64,000 nt of DNA from Parashewanella tropica (GCF_004358445.1 NZ_CP037951.1:1041501-1105500); one strand, 5' to 3'. Counted from the first letter of the stretch, positions 8,375-18,294 are shown. Numbers and translations are program-made. The notes: generated from the letters alone by a model not told the origin.

Positions 8375-10205
8375 AGTCCTAAAAATATTAGTTTTAATAG
8401 CCACTGTTTTAGTGGCTAATTTTGTTTACGCATCAGAAAATCAAGGTGTAACTGAACAAGATATTTTAGGAATCAAAAAAATACTGAATAAAGATATTTT
8501 AAGTGCTAAGCAGAGCATTGATAAATACTTGACAGTGAGCGGGTTGACGCTAGATAAAAGAGTGGATTTGCTTGTACTAAAATCGATTACTTATATATAT
8601 GAAGGGGAATATAAAGAAGCTTTAAGGGTTCTAGCTATTGCAGAAAAATCAGCGAATAGAAAAAAGCAAATAATTAAGATTTATCAATACCAGCAAACGG
8701 CTTATATTGGCCTACAAGATTACCCGAGAGCATTATTTGCAGCGCAAAACCAACTTGAGCAAATTCAATATATTGATGATATATCAATTCAAGTCAGTGT
8801 GTATTCGCAATTGTTAAATGTTTTCAATAATGTTGAATCCTATGATCAAGTTTTTAAGTATGCCGATAAATTAAAAAAAATTTCTAACGGAAAATATAAA
8901 CTAGAAGAATGTAAAGCAGACTTATTTCTCGCAACTGGTTACAAGTTATTAAATGATTTTGTTAATGCAAAAAATAGTCTTAACAGTATTATTGATAATT
9001 GCGATATTAACCTCTCTCCTGTACTTCATGGATTAGCTTTTCGAGTTTTAGGTGAGATGGAAGTTGATAATCAAAAATATTTAATGGGAATTGAATATTT
9101 AGAAAGGGCTCGAAAAATATACAAAAGATTTAGTTTTCAATATGAGATAATAAATGTAAAAGTCCAGAAAGGTAAAGCTTATTTGGGGCTGAACGACCTC
9201 AAAAAAGCCACTGAATTAGCTCAATACGTGGTTGCGCTACCTGAAAGTAATAGTTTATTTTCCGCAAAAAAAACAGCCCATCAAGTGCTAGGAAAAATCG
9301 CCCTTCGACAAAAAGACTACCAACAAGCTTATTACCACTCCCAAAGAGAGCAATTTTATCACAAGTTTTTGTATGATGATGATAAAGCTAAAAAGTTAGC
9401 CGTTGAAGCCGCAAAATTTAACTTTGAAGAACTTGAACGTGATCTGATGTTTGCTGAAAGTCGTGGTTATATGATGTCGGGTTTGGAGCTAAAGCATCGC
9501 CAGCAAATCCAGTCACTAGAATCTAATGACAGATATAGCAACATGCTAATGTTTACCTTGGTTGGGTTATTTCTTGGAAGCTGGGCCATAGGAGTCGCAG
9601 TAATTTTTCAAAGTCAGAAAGACAGACTCACTGGCTTGCCTAAAACAACTCGAGGAGAGTCTCGAGGCTTGAAAGTCTATCGTAGCTCGAATAAAGCCAA
9701 ACAAGGATTTGGTATAGCGGTTGTTGAGCTTGATAATATTATGCCGATTAAAGATCACTACGGTGAACATACTGGCAACCAAGTCATCAAAGATGTCGCT
9801 CATATTTTAAAAAAGGCAGTAGGGAAAGGTAAAGTTTACCGAGAAGATTTTAATCGATTTTATGTGTATTTCTTACTGGATGAACAACAGCAAGTCGTAA
9901 AAGCATTAGAGCAAACATTTTCTGATATCAAAAAAATAAATGCTGGTTTCAAACAGATGCCATTTCAGGTTAGCGTTAGCATTGGTTATGAACTACTTGA
10001 GCGTGGTTTGGATAAAAGTGATTTTTATAATGCGACGGCTCATGCCAGCATGGCTCTAGAAGAAGCCAAAATATTAGGTGGTAATAAACTCATTCCTTAT
10101 AGTGAAGATATTGATCGTCAATGTGAGGATTACAAACGCCAAATGCGTTTTGTGCAATTTATTGATCCTAAGTTGATGGGCCCTGCGGGAAAACTCAGTC
10201 TTTAA
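8361..10205 (+). CDS. TPR membrane protein with a degenerate GGDEF domain, coupled to the borosin genes
   Basis: The start at 8361 overlaps the precursor gene by 14 bases, so translation is probably coupled. The predicted protein (about 614 residues) has a signal peptide ending near VYASEN and a periplasmic TPR-like region to about residue 385. One membrane helix lies near 394-417, followed by a cytoplasmic GGDEF-like domain. That domain keeps DRLTGLPKTTR, but the signature reads YREDFNRF instead of GGDEF, so it is unlikely to make cyclic di-GMP. It may sense something in the periplasm and relay it by protein contact. An in-frame TTG at 8346 is possible but would not give a good signal peptide. 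Confidence 0.75.
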   Translation: MMKSKVLKILVLIATVLVANFVYASENQGVTEQDILGIKKILNKDILSAKQSIDKYLTVSGLTLDKRVDLLVLKSITYIYEGEYKEALRVLAIAEKSANRKKQIIKIYQYQQTAYIGLQDYPRALFAAQNQLEQIQYIDDISIQVSVYSQLLNVFNNVESYDQVFKYADKLKKISNGKYKLEECKADLFLATGYKLLNDFVNAKNSLNSIIDNCDINLSPVLHGLAFRVLGEMEVDNQKYLMGIEYLERARKIYKRFSFQYEIINVKVQKGKAYLGLNDLKKATELAQYVVALPESNSLFSAKKTAHQVLGKIALRQKDYQQAYYHSQREQFYHKFLYDDDKAKKLAVEAAKFNFEELERDLMFAESRGYMMSGLELKHRQQIQSLESNDRYSNMLMFTLVGLFLGSWAIGVAVIFQSQKDRLTGLPKTTRGESRGLKVYRSSNKAKQGFGIAVVELDNIMPIKDHYGEHTGNQVIKDVAHILKKAVGKGKVYREDFNRFYVYFLLDEQQQVVKALEQTFSDIKKINAGFKQMPFQVSVSIGYELLERGLDKSDFYNATAHASMALEEAKILGGNKLIPYSEDIDRQCEDYKRQMRFVQFIDPKLMGPAGKLSL

Positions 10206-10210
10206 TTTAC

Positions 10211-10234
10211 AGATCCAACCTGCGGGTTGGATCT
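10211..10234 (+). terminator. Terminator of the borosin operon
   Basis: AGATCCAACC and GGTTGGATCT form a perfect 10-bp stem with a 4-base loop, just after the TPR/GGDEF-like gene. The T tract after it is weak (TCACATTT). Confidence 0.7.
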
Positions 10235-10285
10235 TCACATTTATATCGTTAAAGTATTGCCAATTATCATTAATCATATCAGTTT

Positions 10286-10510
10286 ATGAATGAAGCTCTA
10301 GGGCAGCAACTTGTTGATGCCATCAATCAAAAAATGCCATTTGGTAAATATGCCGGCACTCCACTGATAAAGTTACCAGAACCTTATTTAGTTTGGTTTA
10401 AGCAACAGGGCTTTCCAAAAGGGAAATTAGGCGAGCAATTAGCGCTAATGTATGAAATTAAGCTAAATGGTCTAGAGTCTGAGCTGATGCGCTTTCTGAA
10501 GCCCCAATAA
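10286..10510 (+). CDS. DUF3820 family small protein
   Basis: This is a 74-residue protein with the family hallmark MPFGKYAGTPLIKLPEPYL followed by WFKQQGFPKGKLGEQLALMYEI. DUF3820 proteins are common in gammaproteobacteria; the GKY...LPxxYLxW motif resembles a small nucleic-acid-associated module, but no function is established to my knowledge. It lies alone between the borosin operon terminator and the RraB-like gene, 42 bp before the latter, and may share its transcript. Confidence 0.8.
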   Translation: MNEALGQQLVDAINQKMPFGKYAGTPLIKLPEPYLVWFKQQGFPKGKLGEQLALMYEIKLNGLESELMRFLKPQ

Positions 10511-10552
10511 CTTGCTATTCTCCCTTTCAAATTAACTTAATAGAAGTAAATT

Positions 10553-10933
10553 ATGTCTGAGATTAGTAAAGAAACGTTAGAAGCGTTTTTTGTTGAAACC
10601 CGAGAGTTCACCCAGCAAGCTGAAGCCAACTTTGATATTGATGAAGTGTGTCGTTGGTCATATTTTTTTGGTGATACCAGTGAGCAAAAACTTACCAAGC
10701 TAGGTAGCTACCTAGAAAGTGAAGGTTATGAGCCTATCGGGTTTCTGGAAGCTGGCGAAGAAGATGAAAACCCTGACTTGATTTTCTTACGTGTCGACAT
10801 GGAAGAAAAGCATACCGTTGACTCACTTTACCAACGCAACCAAACTTTCTTTGCGTTGGTAAAAGAGTATGAAGTGGAATCTTACGAAGGTATGGATGTT
10901 GGGCCTGTTGATGAAGATATGGTCCAAGGGTAA
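10553..10933 (+). CDS. Ribonuclease E inhibitor RraB-family protein
   Basis: The 126-residue acidic protein resembles the RraB (DUF1260) fold: FFGDTSEQKLTKLGSYLESE, GYEPIGFLEAGEEDENPDL and a C-terminal FALVKEYEVESYEGMDVGPV. RraB proteins bind RNase E and modulate its cleavage of RNA. This copy is shorter and lacks the long acidic tail of E. coli RraB, so it may be a paralogue with another target; I leave the symbol empty. Its 3' end overlaps the convergent flippase gene by 52 bases. Confidence 0.75.
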   Translation: MSEISKETLEAFFVETREFTQQAEANFDIDEVCRWSYFFGDTSEQKLTKLGSYLESEGYEPIGFLEAGEEDENPDLIFLRVDMEEKHTVDSLYQRNQTFFALVKEYEVESYEGMDVGPVDEDMVQG

Positions 10934-12204
10934 ATGCCCAAATGCTGCTTTAACTTTATTGCAGTAATACACGCCGAACCAATATAAGCAATGGCGGTAG
11001 CCATTGCCGCCCCTTCAATGCTATAGATGGGAATGAGAAGTAAATTAAGTATACTGTTTATCAGTACAGTTACCGTTAAATTAAGCATTAACCAACTTTC
11101 TTTGCCTGAATATTGCAGCCAAATAGCGCCTAATCCAAAAATGGCATAGCCACCTAGTCCAAGTGCTAGGGTTATCATTGTCCGATAAGTGACTTCACTT
11201 CCATGCCCAAATATTTCAAGAAAATTATGACCAAATAAATACAATAGGATTAAGGCCGGAATGATGGTTTTTAGCATCAATAACAAGCCCTTTCGATTGA
11301 TTTCTATAATCGCCTGAGTACCAGCTTGAAGCGCGGGTACCGTCAAGGGAATTAACAACCCAAACATTGCGGACTGAATATTATTGATCGAAGCGGCTGT
11401 GGTTATTGCTGCAGCAAAGTGACCTACTGCAACTTCACCGTCCATATATTCCAGCATGTATATATCAACTTGGCGCATAAACGTTTGAAGGGCAATGATC
11501 ATCATCATGGGAGCGGTTATTTTTAGCCATTGCATAGGCTTTATAAAATCAGGTTGCCGCTCAATTTTTATTAACTGTAAGTTGAAGGTTTTCCATATTA
11601 CAAAACTGGCGATAAGTAATGCGGAGAGCAGAGTGAGTAGTACAGCTTGAAAGTCATCAAGGCTGCCAATAATCAATACTGTGAGCCCGCAAAAAATGAG
11701 CCTTAAACCCGGGTAGCCTATTTGCCAAGGCATAAAAGCTAAATCTAACCGTTTAGCGACTTGTAAAATACCTCCAAATAAGGCGGATAAAGCCACAAGT
11801 GGAAGAGCAAAGGTTGCAATGAGAATGGGGTGATAATTTCCGTTTTCTAAAAAAGGAAAATGCCACTCATGCAAAATAAATAATAAAGCAGCAAGGCCTA
11901 AGGAAATGCCTATTGTGAGTAATGCATAAAATCGTACATATTCCCAAACCCCTTCAAGAGAGCCGCTTGAGATTGACGTTGTTAGAAATTTAGCGACAGC
12001 TCTTGAGCCGCCAAGCATGACAATTAAGCTGCCCAATCCAATGTAGGCTTCAGAGACCTTATAATTTCCATAATGTTCAGGCCCAAGCCAATTAGATAAA
12101 TAAACGTTAAATATGTAGGTTACTAGAAAGCCACCCGCAAAGGTGGATAACATTAATATACTGCCGCGACTTAAGTAGCTGCTATTTTCTTGATTTGAAT
12201 TCAT
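10882..12204 (-). CDS. Wzx-like polysaccharide flippase (MOP superfamily)
   Basis: The 440-residue protein is almost entirely hydrophobic, with about twelve predicted membrane helices and the family-typical start GSILMLSTFAGGFLVTYIFNVYLSNWLGPEHYGNY split over the first two helices. Proteins of this type flip lipid-linked sugars across the inner membrane. No glycosyltransferase cluster is next to it, so its substrate cannot be told. Its 3' end overlaps the RraB-like gene tail to tail. It may share a promoter region with, and lies downstream of, the OTU-like gene on the same strand. Confidence 0.82.
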   Translation of the reverse strand: MNSNQENSSYLSRGSILMLSTFAGGFLVTYIFNVYLSNWLGPEHYGNYKVSEAYIGLGSLIVMLGGSRAVAKFLTTSISSGSLEGVWEYVRFYALLTIGISLGLAALLFILHEWHFPFLENGNYHPILIATFALPLVALSALFGGILQVAKRLDLAFMPWQIGYPGLRLIFCGLTVLIIGSLDDFQAVLLTLLSALLIASFVIWKTFNLQLIKIERQPDFIKPMQWLKITAPMMMIIALQTFMRQVDIYMLEYMDGEVAVGHFAAAITTAASINNIQSAMFGLLIPLTVPALQAGTQAIIEINRKGLLLMLKTIIPALILLYLFGHNFLEIFGHGSEVTYRTMITLALGLGGYAIFGLGAIWLQYSGKESWLMLNLTVTVLINSILNLLLIPIYSIEGAAMATAIAYIGSACITAIKLKQHLGIYPWTISSSTGPTSIPS

Positions 12205-12281
12205 ACCTAAAGCTAAAGTCCTTTTATCGCTTAAGAGAAGAGTTGCTTTTTTAGCCTAGCTTTAACACTAGCATAGACTGA

Positions 12282-13934
12282 TTAATTATCAGGTTTATAA
12301 ATGTAATAATGTCCATTTCGGCCATTGATGTAGGCTTGAGAGCATTGTTCAGAGGCTCCACTGGGTATATGACATCGTTCTAAAAAGCGTTGGGTGGCTT
12401 CTTCAAGTATGGAATATAAAGCGGTTTCGTCGTCCTCGGTTTTTGGAAATGTAATACCGTTAATACCGAAGGATTCATTAAAAATACATAACCACTCGTC
12501 ATCAGTGTTGGAGCTGTCACCTGAAGTTTTTTTAGGTATCGAATGTGTGACTGTTGCTATTTTTGTTTCATTGTCAGTTGCTGCTCCTTTAACAATCTTT
12601 GCAAGCTCTAAAGTTTCTGTAACTGCATTGCCGCCTTCAAACACTTCTGCATCTTTTTCAAGCCCGTATCTATAGTTGAGGAAACGGTGTAATTTCCATG
12701 TATGATTGGTTGTTCTTCCATCCTCTAAAAATAGATGTTGGTATATAGCCTCAAGCATTTTGTTTGAAATTAATCGATTTTGTCGTAAATATTTAGGTAA
12801 CCTAAGTGTGGGGTCTCCTTTACTATTTTGTACTCGTCGATTCAGCTTTGATGCTAGAGCGGATAATAACACCTGCTTAAAACCGTGTTTTTCGAATTCA
12901 GCTGCGACTTCTTGACGGCTTTTATTTTCCACATCCGTCCATGCGGGATCATTAAGCTTAAAAGCTAATACGCATCTTAATAAACTTTCTGGGCAGGTTT
13001 TTGTCATTAATATCTGAGAGCGTCCTGTTGCGGGTAATGGCTCAGCTGTGAAACCGGTTTGGAAATAGTCTGGGCTGGCTAATAATTCATAATGATTATG
13101 CTGAGGATTACACATGGCAACAGGTTCACCCTTTTCTACCAATCTGTGGATATTGTCGGTATTGGTGTGAAACTGCAATCCTTCTTGACAAGCATAAAAA
13201 ATACTATCGACAAAATTGAGAATAAAGCGCTGAATGGCATGGGCATCTCTAACACTTCTAGCTGGTGGAAAATCTGGTAGGCAACCTAGAACGAAAGAAG
13301 GTACAAACAGCCTAAAATCTCGCCTGTTGATTGTTGCATCCAATATTATCTGTGCAAAATCAGGGTGTTCAGCGAAATAGCTTTTTACATAATCAGGTAA
13401 TCCGTCAGTATGATTAATGTTGTTGATAAATGAAGAATGGATAGCATTAAGTATATGTTGTGTTGCATTAGCCTCTTGTAGAGCTTGGGTTATTTGAGCA
13501 GATGAGCCATGATCAAGCCATGTTTTATTTCGATGAAATGCAGCTAGGAAAGCATGCCAAAAACAGGCTCCATCCCCACGGACAGAATATTGCTCCAAAC
13601 GTTTGAAATGATTTAGCCTTGTGTGATCTCGATCTGCATCAGGAGGAATATTGGCAAGATCCGCGTTGAGCTTATCTTGAACAGCAACCTCCATGTCGGT
13701 ACGAAAACGGAAAAAATGGAAAAACCCAGCATACATCCCAGTCTCTTTTAATTTGAAATGAGTGCCGCTTGCAGTCGTCACTTTGGTAACTTTAAAAGTA
13801 ACCTTTTTTTCTATTTGAGCAAATCTATTACATACAGTAAGTTCAAGCTCATCACCATCTTTTGGCGTCGGGTAGTACGCAAAGTCAACACAATTGCTTA
13901 GTCGGTGTTCTTGTTCGTTCCAAGTAAGTAGCAA
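12282..13934 (-). CDS. Predicted OTU-like cysteine protease, effector-like
   Basis: The 550-residue protein carries the OTU protease signature VRGDGACFWHAFLAAF with predicted catalytic Cys124, and a matching NHYELL segment with His281, the spacing expected of OTU domains. OTU proteases remove ubiquitin; in bacteria they are mostly effectors delivered to eukaryotic hosts. The N-terminal 100 residues and the C-terminal half (about 300-550) show nothing I recognise. The start is a TTG at 13934 behind GAGG; no in-frame ATG is available before the next stop upstream. No secretion signal is visible, so delivery would need a type III, IV or VI system not seen here. Confidence 0.7.
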   Translation of the reverse strand: MLLTWNEQEHRLSNCVDFAYYPTPKDGDELELTVCNRFAQIEKKVTFKVTKVTTASGTHFKLKETGMYAGFFHFFRFRTDMEVAVQDKLNADLANIPPDADRDHTRLNHFKRLEQYSVRGDGACFWHAFLAAFHRNKTWLDHGSSAQITQALQEANATQHILNAIHSSFINNINHTDGLPDYVKSYFAEHPDFAQIILDATINRRDFRLFVPSFVLGCLPDFPPARSVRDAHAIQRFILNFVDSIFYACQEGLQFHTNTDNIHRLVEKGEPVAMCNPQHNHYELLASPDYFQTGFTAEPLPATGRSQILMTKTCPESLLRCVLAFKLNDPAWTDVENKSRQEVAAEFEKHGFKQVLLSALASKLNRRVQNSKGDPTLRLPKYLRQNRLISNKMLEAIYQHLFLEDGRTTNHTWKLHRFLNYRYGLEKDAEVFEGGNAVTETLELAKIVKGAATDNETKIATVTHSIPKKTSGDSSNTDDEWLCIFNESFGINGITFPKTEDDETALYSILEEATQRFLERCHIPSGASEQCSQAYINGRNGHYYIYKPDN

Positions 13935-14136
13935 GCTAACCTCAAATTACTCATTGTTTCTGTGTCTATATTGGTCGAAAGTCTAAAAGACTCAAGCTTC
14001 TTAAATAAAGCTTCATTTACAGTAAATACAAGAGAACTGAGTAGCGATTGAAAACTAAACGCAGTATAATCCAGCGCCCTCAACTCATGAGTGATTGAGA
14101 TGGGTTTGTTAATAGTTTTTTTGAGGTTAGACAACA

Positions 14137-15258
14137 ATGAGTGATAACAAGATCAATCTACTGGATCTGGATCGTAAAGCAATGCGTGAACTGTTCGCCG
14201 ACATGGGCGAAAAGCCGTTCCGTGCCGACCAGTTAATGAAGTGGATCTATCACTTTGGTGTGTCTGATTTTGAGGAAATGACTAACATCAATAAAAAGCT
14301 CCGCGCTAAGTTAACAGCGCGCTGTGAAATCGTTGCTCCAGAAATTTCCAGTTACCAAAAATCATCCGATGGCACCATTAAGTTCGCCATCAATGTTGGC
14401 GATGGTCAAGAAGTTGAAACCGTTTACATTCCTGAAGATGATCGCGCTACGCTTTGTGTATCGTCTCAAGTGGGCTGCGCCTTAGAGTGTACTTTCTGCT
14501 CTACTGCTCAGCAGGGCTTTAACCGTAACTTAAGCGTGGCTGAGATTGTTGGACAAATTTGGCGTGTATCTGACTTTTTAGGTTTTCAAAAAGAAACCGG
14601 TGAGCGTCCAATTACCAATGTTGTAATGATGGGAATGGGTGAGCCATTGTTGAACCTTGCCAATGTTATTCCCGCAATTAAAGTCATGCTAGATGATTTT
14701 GGGTTTAGTTTATCTAAACGCCGAGTGACAGTATCTACGTCAGGTGTTGTGCCAGCGTTAGACAAAATGGGCGAAGAACTCGACGTAGCTTTGGCGGTGA
14801 GTATTCACGCACCAAACGACGACTTACGTGATGTGTTGGTTCCAGTTAACAAAAAATATAACTTAGAAACCTTCTTAGCGGGTATTCGTCGTTATCTTGC
14901 AAAGTCCAATGCTAATCGCGGCAAAGTGACGCTAGAGTATGTGATGCTGGATCATATTAATGACAGCACTGATCAAGCCCATGAATTAGCTAAGCTGATG
15001 AAAGACACGCCTTGTAAGATCAACCTCATTCCGTTTAACCCTTATCCGGGTTCTCCTTATGGTCGTAGTTCGAATTCTCGCATCGATCGCTTTTCAAAAG
15101 TATTGATGGAGTATGGGCTGACAGTCATCGTGCGTAAAACCCGTGGTGATGATATTGATGCAGCTTGTGGGCAGCTAGCTGGTGATATTCGTGACCGCAC
15201 AAAACGTCTTGCAAAAAAACGCATGCAACAAGATAAGATATCAGTCACAATAGCCTAA
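14137..15258 (+). CDS. rlmN: Dual-specificity 23S rRNA/tRNA (adenine C2) methyltransferase RlmN
   Basis: RlmN is a radical-SAM enzyme that methylates A2503 of 23S rRNA and A37 of some tRNAs. The iron-sulfur motif CALECTFC lies near residues 111-118. [10 protein letters not shown] and [13 protein letters not shown] are further family motifs, and the C-terminal [14 protein letters not shown]-like segment ([16 protein letters not shown]) contains the second catalytic cysteine. The 373-residue length is normal. It heads the usual rlmN-pilF-rodZ-ispG-hisS-yfgM-bamB-der chain. Confidence 0.97.
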   Translation: MSDNKINLLDLDRKAMRELFADMGEKPFRADQLMKWIYHFGVSDFEEMTNINKKLRAKLTARCEIVAPEISSYQKSSDGTIKFAINVGDGQEVETVYIPEDDRATLCVSSQVGCALECTFCSTAQQGFNRNLSVAEIVGQIWRVSDFLGFQKETGERPITNVVMMGMGEPLLNLANVIPAIKVMLDDFGFSLSKRRVTVSTSGVVPALDKMGEELDVALAVSIHAPNDDLRDVLVPVNKKYNLETFLAGIRRYLAKSNANRGKVTLEYVMLDHINDSTDQAHELAKLMKDTPCKINLIPFNPYPGSPYGRSSNSRIDRFSKVLMEYGLTVIVRKTRGDDIDAACGQLAGDIRDRTKRLAKKRMQQDKISVTIA

Positions 15259-15283
15259 TCGTTCGCAAAACATTAGGTTGGCT

Positions 15284-16066
15284 ATGAAACAAGGATGGCT
15301 TATTGGCTGTGTGGTAACGGCCCTTCTTTTCACATCGGGTTGTGTGACACAACGGACTTACAAAGGAACAGACCGGCCAGTAACTGATTCCGGTTTTAAT
15401 AAAGACAACGCTGCATTAGAGAGAATGCAGCTTGGCTTAACCTACTTAAAACGTGGAAATACCGAACAAGCGAAATATAATTTAGAAAAAGCCATGGAAT
15501 ATGCGCCAAATTTGGAAGAAGTGCATATCGCCATGGCTTACTACTATCAAAAGGTTGGGGATATTACCCGTACCGAACGAGCCTATGATAGAGCGATTCG
15601 CAGTCGTAATGTTACTGGAGATGCGTATAATAACTTCGGTGTGTTTTTGTGCGAACAAAAGAAGTTTTCTCGGTCTGAAAAGATGTTCCTGAAAGCCATT
15701 AATATGCCTAAATACACTCGTACTGCAGACAGCTATGAAAATTTAGGTCTGTGCATGGAAGCAAGCGGTGACTTATCTAAAGCCGCTCAATATTTTGAAT
15801 CAGCTTTGAAATACGATTCTCGAAGAGCTAATTCAATATTGGAATTAGCCCGTATTCGGCTAACATTACAGCAATTGTCCGCAGCTAAACTTAGACTTGA
15901 GCAATACCACAAACTCGCGATAGCTACTCCGTTAAGTTTACAGTTGGGAATTGATATTGCTCGAGCACAAAAAGACAATGATGCGGTCAAGCATTACGGA
16001 TTAACATTATTAGCCAAGTATCCAAAATCGCAACAGGCTAAGCAATTTCGAGCAAGTATGCACTAA
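15284..16066 (+). CDS. pilF: Type IV pilus biogenesis/stability lipoprotein PilF (PilW)
   Basis: This lipoprotein of TPR repeats helps the PilQ secretin assemble in the outer membrane. A signal peptide ends in the lipobox TSGC near residue 20. Tetratricopeptide repeats run from about residue 45 to the end (LGLTYLKRGNTEQAKYNLEKA, YNNFGVFLCEQKKFSRSEKMF, YENLGLCMEASGDLSKAAQYF). I chose the ATG at 15284, since the frame otherwise begins with a TTG two codons upstream. Its stop overlaps the rodZ start by one base. Confidence 0.93.
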   Translation: MKQGWLIGCVVTALLFTSGCVTQRTYKGTDRPVTDSGFNKDNAALERMQLGLTYLKRGNTEQAKYNLEKAMEYAPNLEEVHIAMAYYYQKVGDITRTERAYDRAIRSRNVTGDAYNNFGVFLCEQKKFSRSEKMFLKAINMPKYTRTADSYENLGLCMEASGDLSKAAQYFESALKYDSRRANSILELARIRLTLQQLSAAKLRLEQYHKLAIATPLSLQLGIDIARAQKDNDAVKHYGLTLLAKYPKSQQAKQFRASMH

Positions 16067-17046
16067 TGACAGATTTAACTAATCCAGCGTCTGAATCGGA
16101 CCACTCTAACTCAGAGCCTGCTCATACCGTAGGTTCATTATTGAAAGCGGCAAGAAATGATAAAGGATTGAGCGTTGAAGACATCGCAAAAGCGCTTAAC
16201 CTAAGAAATTCGATAGTTGAAGATATCGAAAATGATGAATTTGGTAACATGGCATCCTCCACGTATGCACGAGGATATATCAAAAACTATGCTCGCTATG
16301 TAGCCGTAGATCCTTTTTTAATTAATGAATGCATTGAAAAGCAGTTATTGACACCTCCATCACCGAGTATGCAGAGTTTTTCTAATAAAACTTCTTTGCA
16401 AGCGGCCAATAGCCAATGGATGTGGGTGACTTATCTTATTGTCGCTATTTTAATCGCGCTTCTAGGCTGGTGGGGAATTGAAAAATCTACCATGTTTTCA
16501 GGATTAGTGGATTTATCTAAACCCAGTCTAGAAGAAAAACAAGAATTGGTAATAAGTCAGAGTAAGCCAGTAATTGAGCCCAAAATTGAAAATAATAGTG
16601 AGCCAGAAGTTGTAAGTGAAAAAACGGCGGTACCTAGCGATAACCCAAAGGTTTCAGAGCCGCAACCTCTATCAAATAATAGCGAAAATGTAACTCAAGC
16701 AAATCAGTTAAAGCCAGAGCTTGAAACGGAAAAGCAGATAGAAACAAACACTCCAACATCTGCAATTCCTGCTGAGAAAATTACAGATGAATCGGTGAAA
16801 TTAACGGAAATTAATCTAACTTTAACTGGAGATTGTTGGATAAACATCCAAGATGCTACAGGTAAGGTTATTGTTTCTGGGCTAAAACGATCGGGAAGAG
16901 TCATCAATGTAGAAGGTGAAGCACCTTTTAAAGCCGTTTTTGGAGCTCCTGAGTCGATTAAGCTTAAAGTTGATGGCGTGACAGTTGATATGGATAAGTT
17001 TCCGGCAGGAAAAACAGCCAGAATGACCTTAGCTGAAAACTCATAA
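16066..17046 (+). CDS. rodZ: Cytoskeleton/cell-shape protein RodZ
   Basis: RodZ is a single-span membrane protein that links the MreB filament to the cell-wall machinery. It has an N-terminal helix-turn-helix domain (VGSLLKAARNDKGLSVEDIA, and the ARGYIKNYARYV segment), a membrane helix near residues 125-145 (WVTYLIVAILIALLGWWGI), a proline/glutamate-rich periplasmic linker and a C-terminal DUF4115 domain (LTLTGDCWINIQDATGKVI). It starts at the ATG that overlaps the pilF stop, the usual coupling in this gene order. Confidence 0.94.
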   Translation: MTDLTNPASESDHSNSEPAHTVGSLLKAARNDKGLSVEDIAKALNLRNSIVEDIENDEFGNMASSTYARGYIKNYARYVAVDPFLINECIEKQLLTPPSPSMQSFSNKTSLQAANSQWMWVTYLIVAILIALLGWWGIEKSTMFSGLVDLSKPSLEEKQELVISQSKPVIEPKIENNSEPEVVSEKTAVPSDNPKVSEPQPLSNNSENVTQANQLKPELETEKQIETNTPTSAIPAEKITDESVKLTEINLTLTGDCWINIQDATGKVIVSGLKRSGRVINVEGEAPFKAVFGAPESIKLKVDGVTVDMDKFPAGKTARMTLAENS

Positions 17047-17107
17047 CCGTTGAGAACTAGATTCACTGAGTGGCTTGATTGGCCCATAAGCAGTACGGAG
17101 AAAATTT

Positions 17108-18223
17108 ATGTATAGCGAAAATCCCATCAAAAGACGTAAATCAACGCGTATTTATGTGGGAAAAGTACCTGTAGGTGACGGTGCACCGATTAGTGTGCAA
17201 TCTATGACGAACACGAGAACTACTGACGTTGAAGCCACTGTTGCTCAAATTAAGTCACTTGAAAAAGTGGGTGCGGATATTGTACGAGTTTCGATTCCAA
17301 CTATGGATGCGGCTGAAGCCTTTAAAGAAATTCGTCAACAAACAGAAGTGCCTTTAGTTGCCGACATTCACTTTGATTATCGCATTGCGCTTCGTGTTGC
17401 CGAATACGGTGTAGATTGTTTACGTATTAACCCGGGTAACATTGGTAACGAAGAGCGTGTTCGTAGCGTTGTTGATTGTGCTAAAGATAAAAATATTCCA
17501 ATCCGTATTGGCGTAAACGGTGGCTCGTTAGAAAAAGATCTAATGGATAAATACAAAGAGCCAACACCTGAGGCTCTGGTTGAATCTGCCATGCGTCATG
17601 TGGATTATCTTGATCGTCTCAACTTCGACCAGTTTAAAATTTCCGTTAAAGCTTCTGATGTGTTCTTAGCGGTAGAATCCTATCGTTTACTGGCTAAGAA
17701 AATTGACCAGCCGTTACACCTTGGTATAACCGAAGCGGGTGGTATGAGAACAGGCTCGGTTAAATCGGCCATCGGTCTAGGTATGCTGCTTGCTGAAGGT
17801 ATTGGTGATACTTTGCGTATCTCATTAGCTGCCGATCCAGTAGAAGAAATCAAAGTTGGCTTTGATATTCTAAAATCACTGCGTATTCGTAGCCGAGGTA
17901 TTAACTTTATTGCTTGTCCATCGTGTTCTCGCCAAGAGTTTGATGTGATCAATACCGTTAATTCACTAGAGCAACGACTTGAAGATGTATTAACTCCAAT
18001 GGATGTATCTATCATTGGCTGTGTGGTTAATGGTCCGGGTGAAGCGTTAGTCTCTGATTTAGGTCTAGCGGGTAGTAACCGTAAAAGCGGATTTTATGAA
18101 GACGGTGTACGTCAAAAAGAACGCCTTGATAACGATGATCTAGTGGATAAACTTGAAGCTAAGATCCGAGCAAAAGCAGCGATGATGTCAAATCGAATTG
18201 ATGTTCAAGACGCAACCGAGTGA
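17108..18223 (+). CDS. ispG: 4-hydroxy-3-methylbut-2-en-1-yl diphosphate synthase (flavodoxin-type), IspG
   Basis: IspG carries out the penultimate step of the MEP isoprenoid pathway, reducing the cyclic diphosphate of methylerythritol with a 4Fe-4S cluster. The protein has the family start [20 protein letters not shown], the [13 protein letters not shown] motif, and C-terminal cluster cysteines in [14 protein letters not shown] and [13 protein letters not shown]. At 371 residues it is the normal bacterial form. dxs and ispA of the same pathway are at 35.7-38.5 kb. A terminator follows. Confidence 0.97.
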   Translation: MYSENPIKRRKSTRIYVGKVPVGDGAPISVQSMTNTRTTDVEATVAQIKSLEKVGADIVRVSIPTMDAAEAFKEIRQQTEVPLVADIHFDYRIALRVAEYGVDCLRINPGNIGNEERVRSVVDCAKDKNIPIRIGVNGGSLEKDLMDKYKEPTPEALVESAMRHVDYLDRLNFDQFKISVKASDVFLAVESYRLLAKKIDQPLHLGITEAGGMRTGSVKSAIGLGMLLAEGIGDTLRISLAADPVEEIKVGFDILKSLRIRSRGINFIACPSCSRQEFDVINTVNSLEQRLEDVLTPMDVSIIGCVVNGPGEALVSDLGLAGSNRKSGFYEDGVRQKERLDNDDLVDKLEAKIRAKAAMMSNRIDVQDATE

Positions 18224-18263
18224 ACATCAAAACTATATTAAGCTAACTTTTTGCACCTTCACT

Positions 18264-18294
18264 AAAAAAACGCCTATAATGAGGCGTTTTTTTA
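18264..18294. terminator. Terminator between ispG and hisS
   Basis: CGCCT and AGGCG close a short hairpin flanked by seven A on one side and seven T on the other, so stem length reaches about 12 bp. It is well placed to end the rlmN-ispG transcript. Confidence 0.85.

Noticed and set aside
9603-10150. Active diguanylate cyclase
   Set aside because: The GGDEF signature is replaced by YREDFN, so catalysis is unlikely.
13898-14137. 79-codon frame between the OTU-like gene and rlmN
   Set aside because: It would begin exactly opposite the rlmN start and leave no promoter; not called as a gene, though noted in findings.
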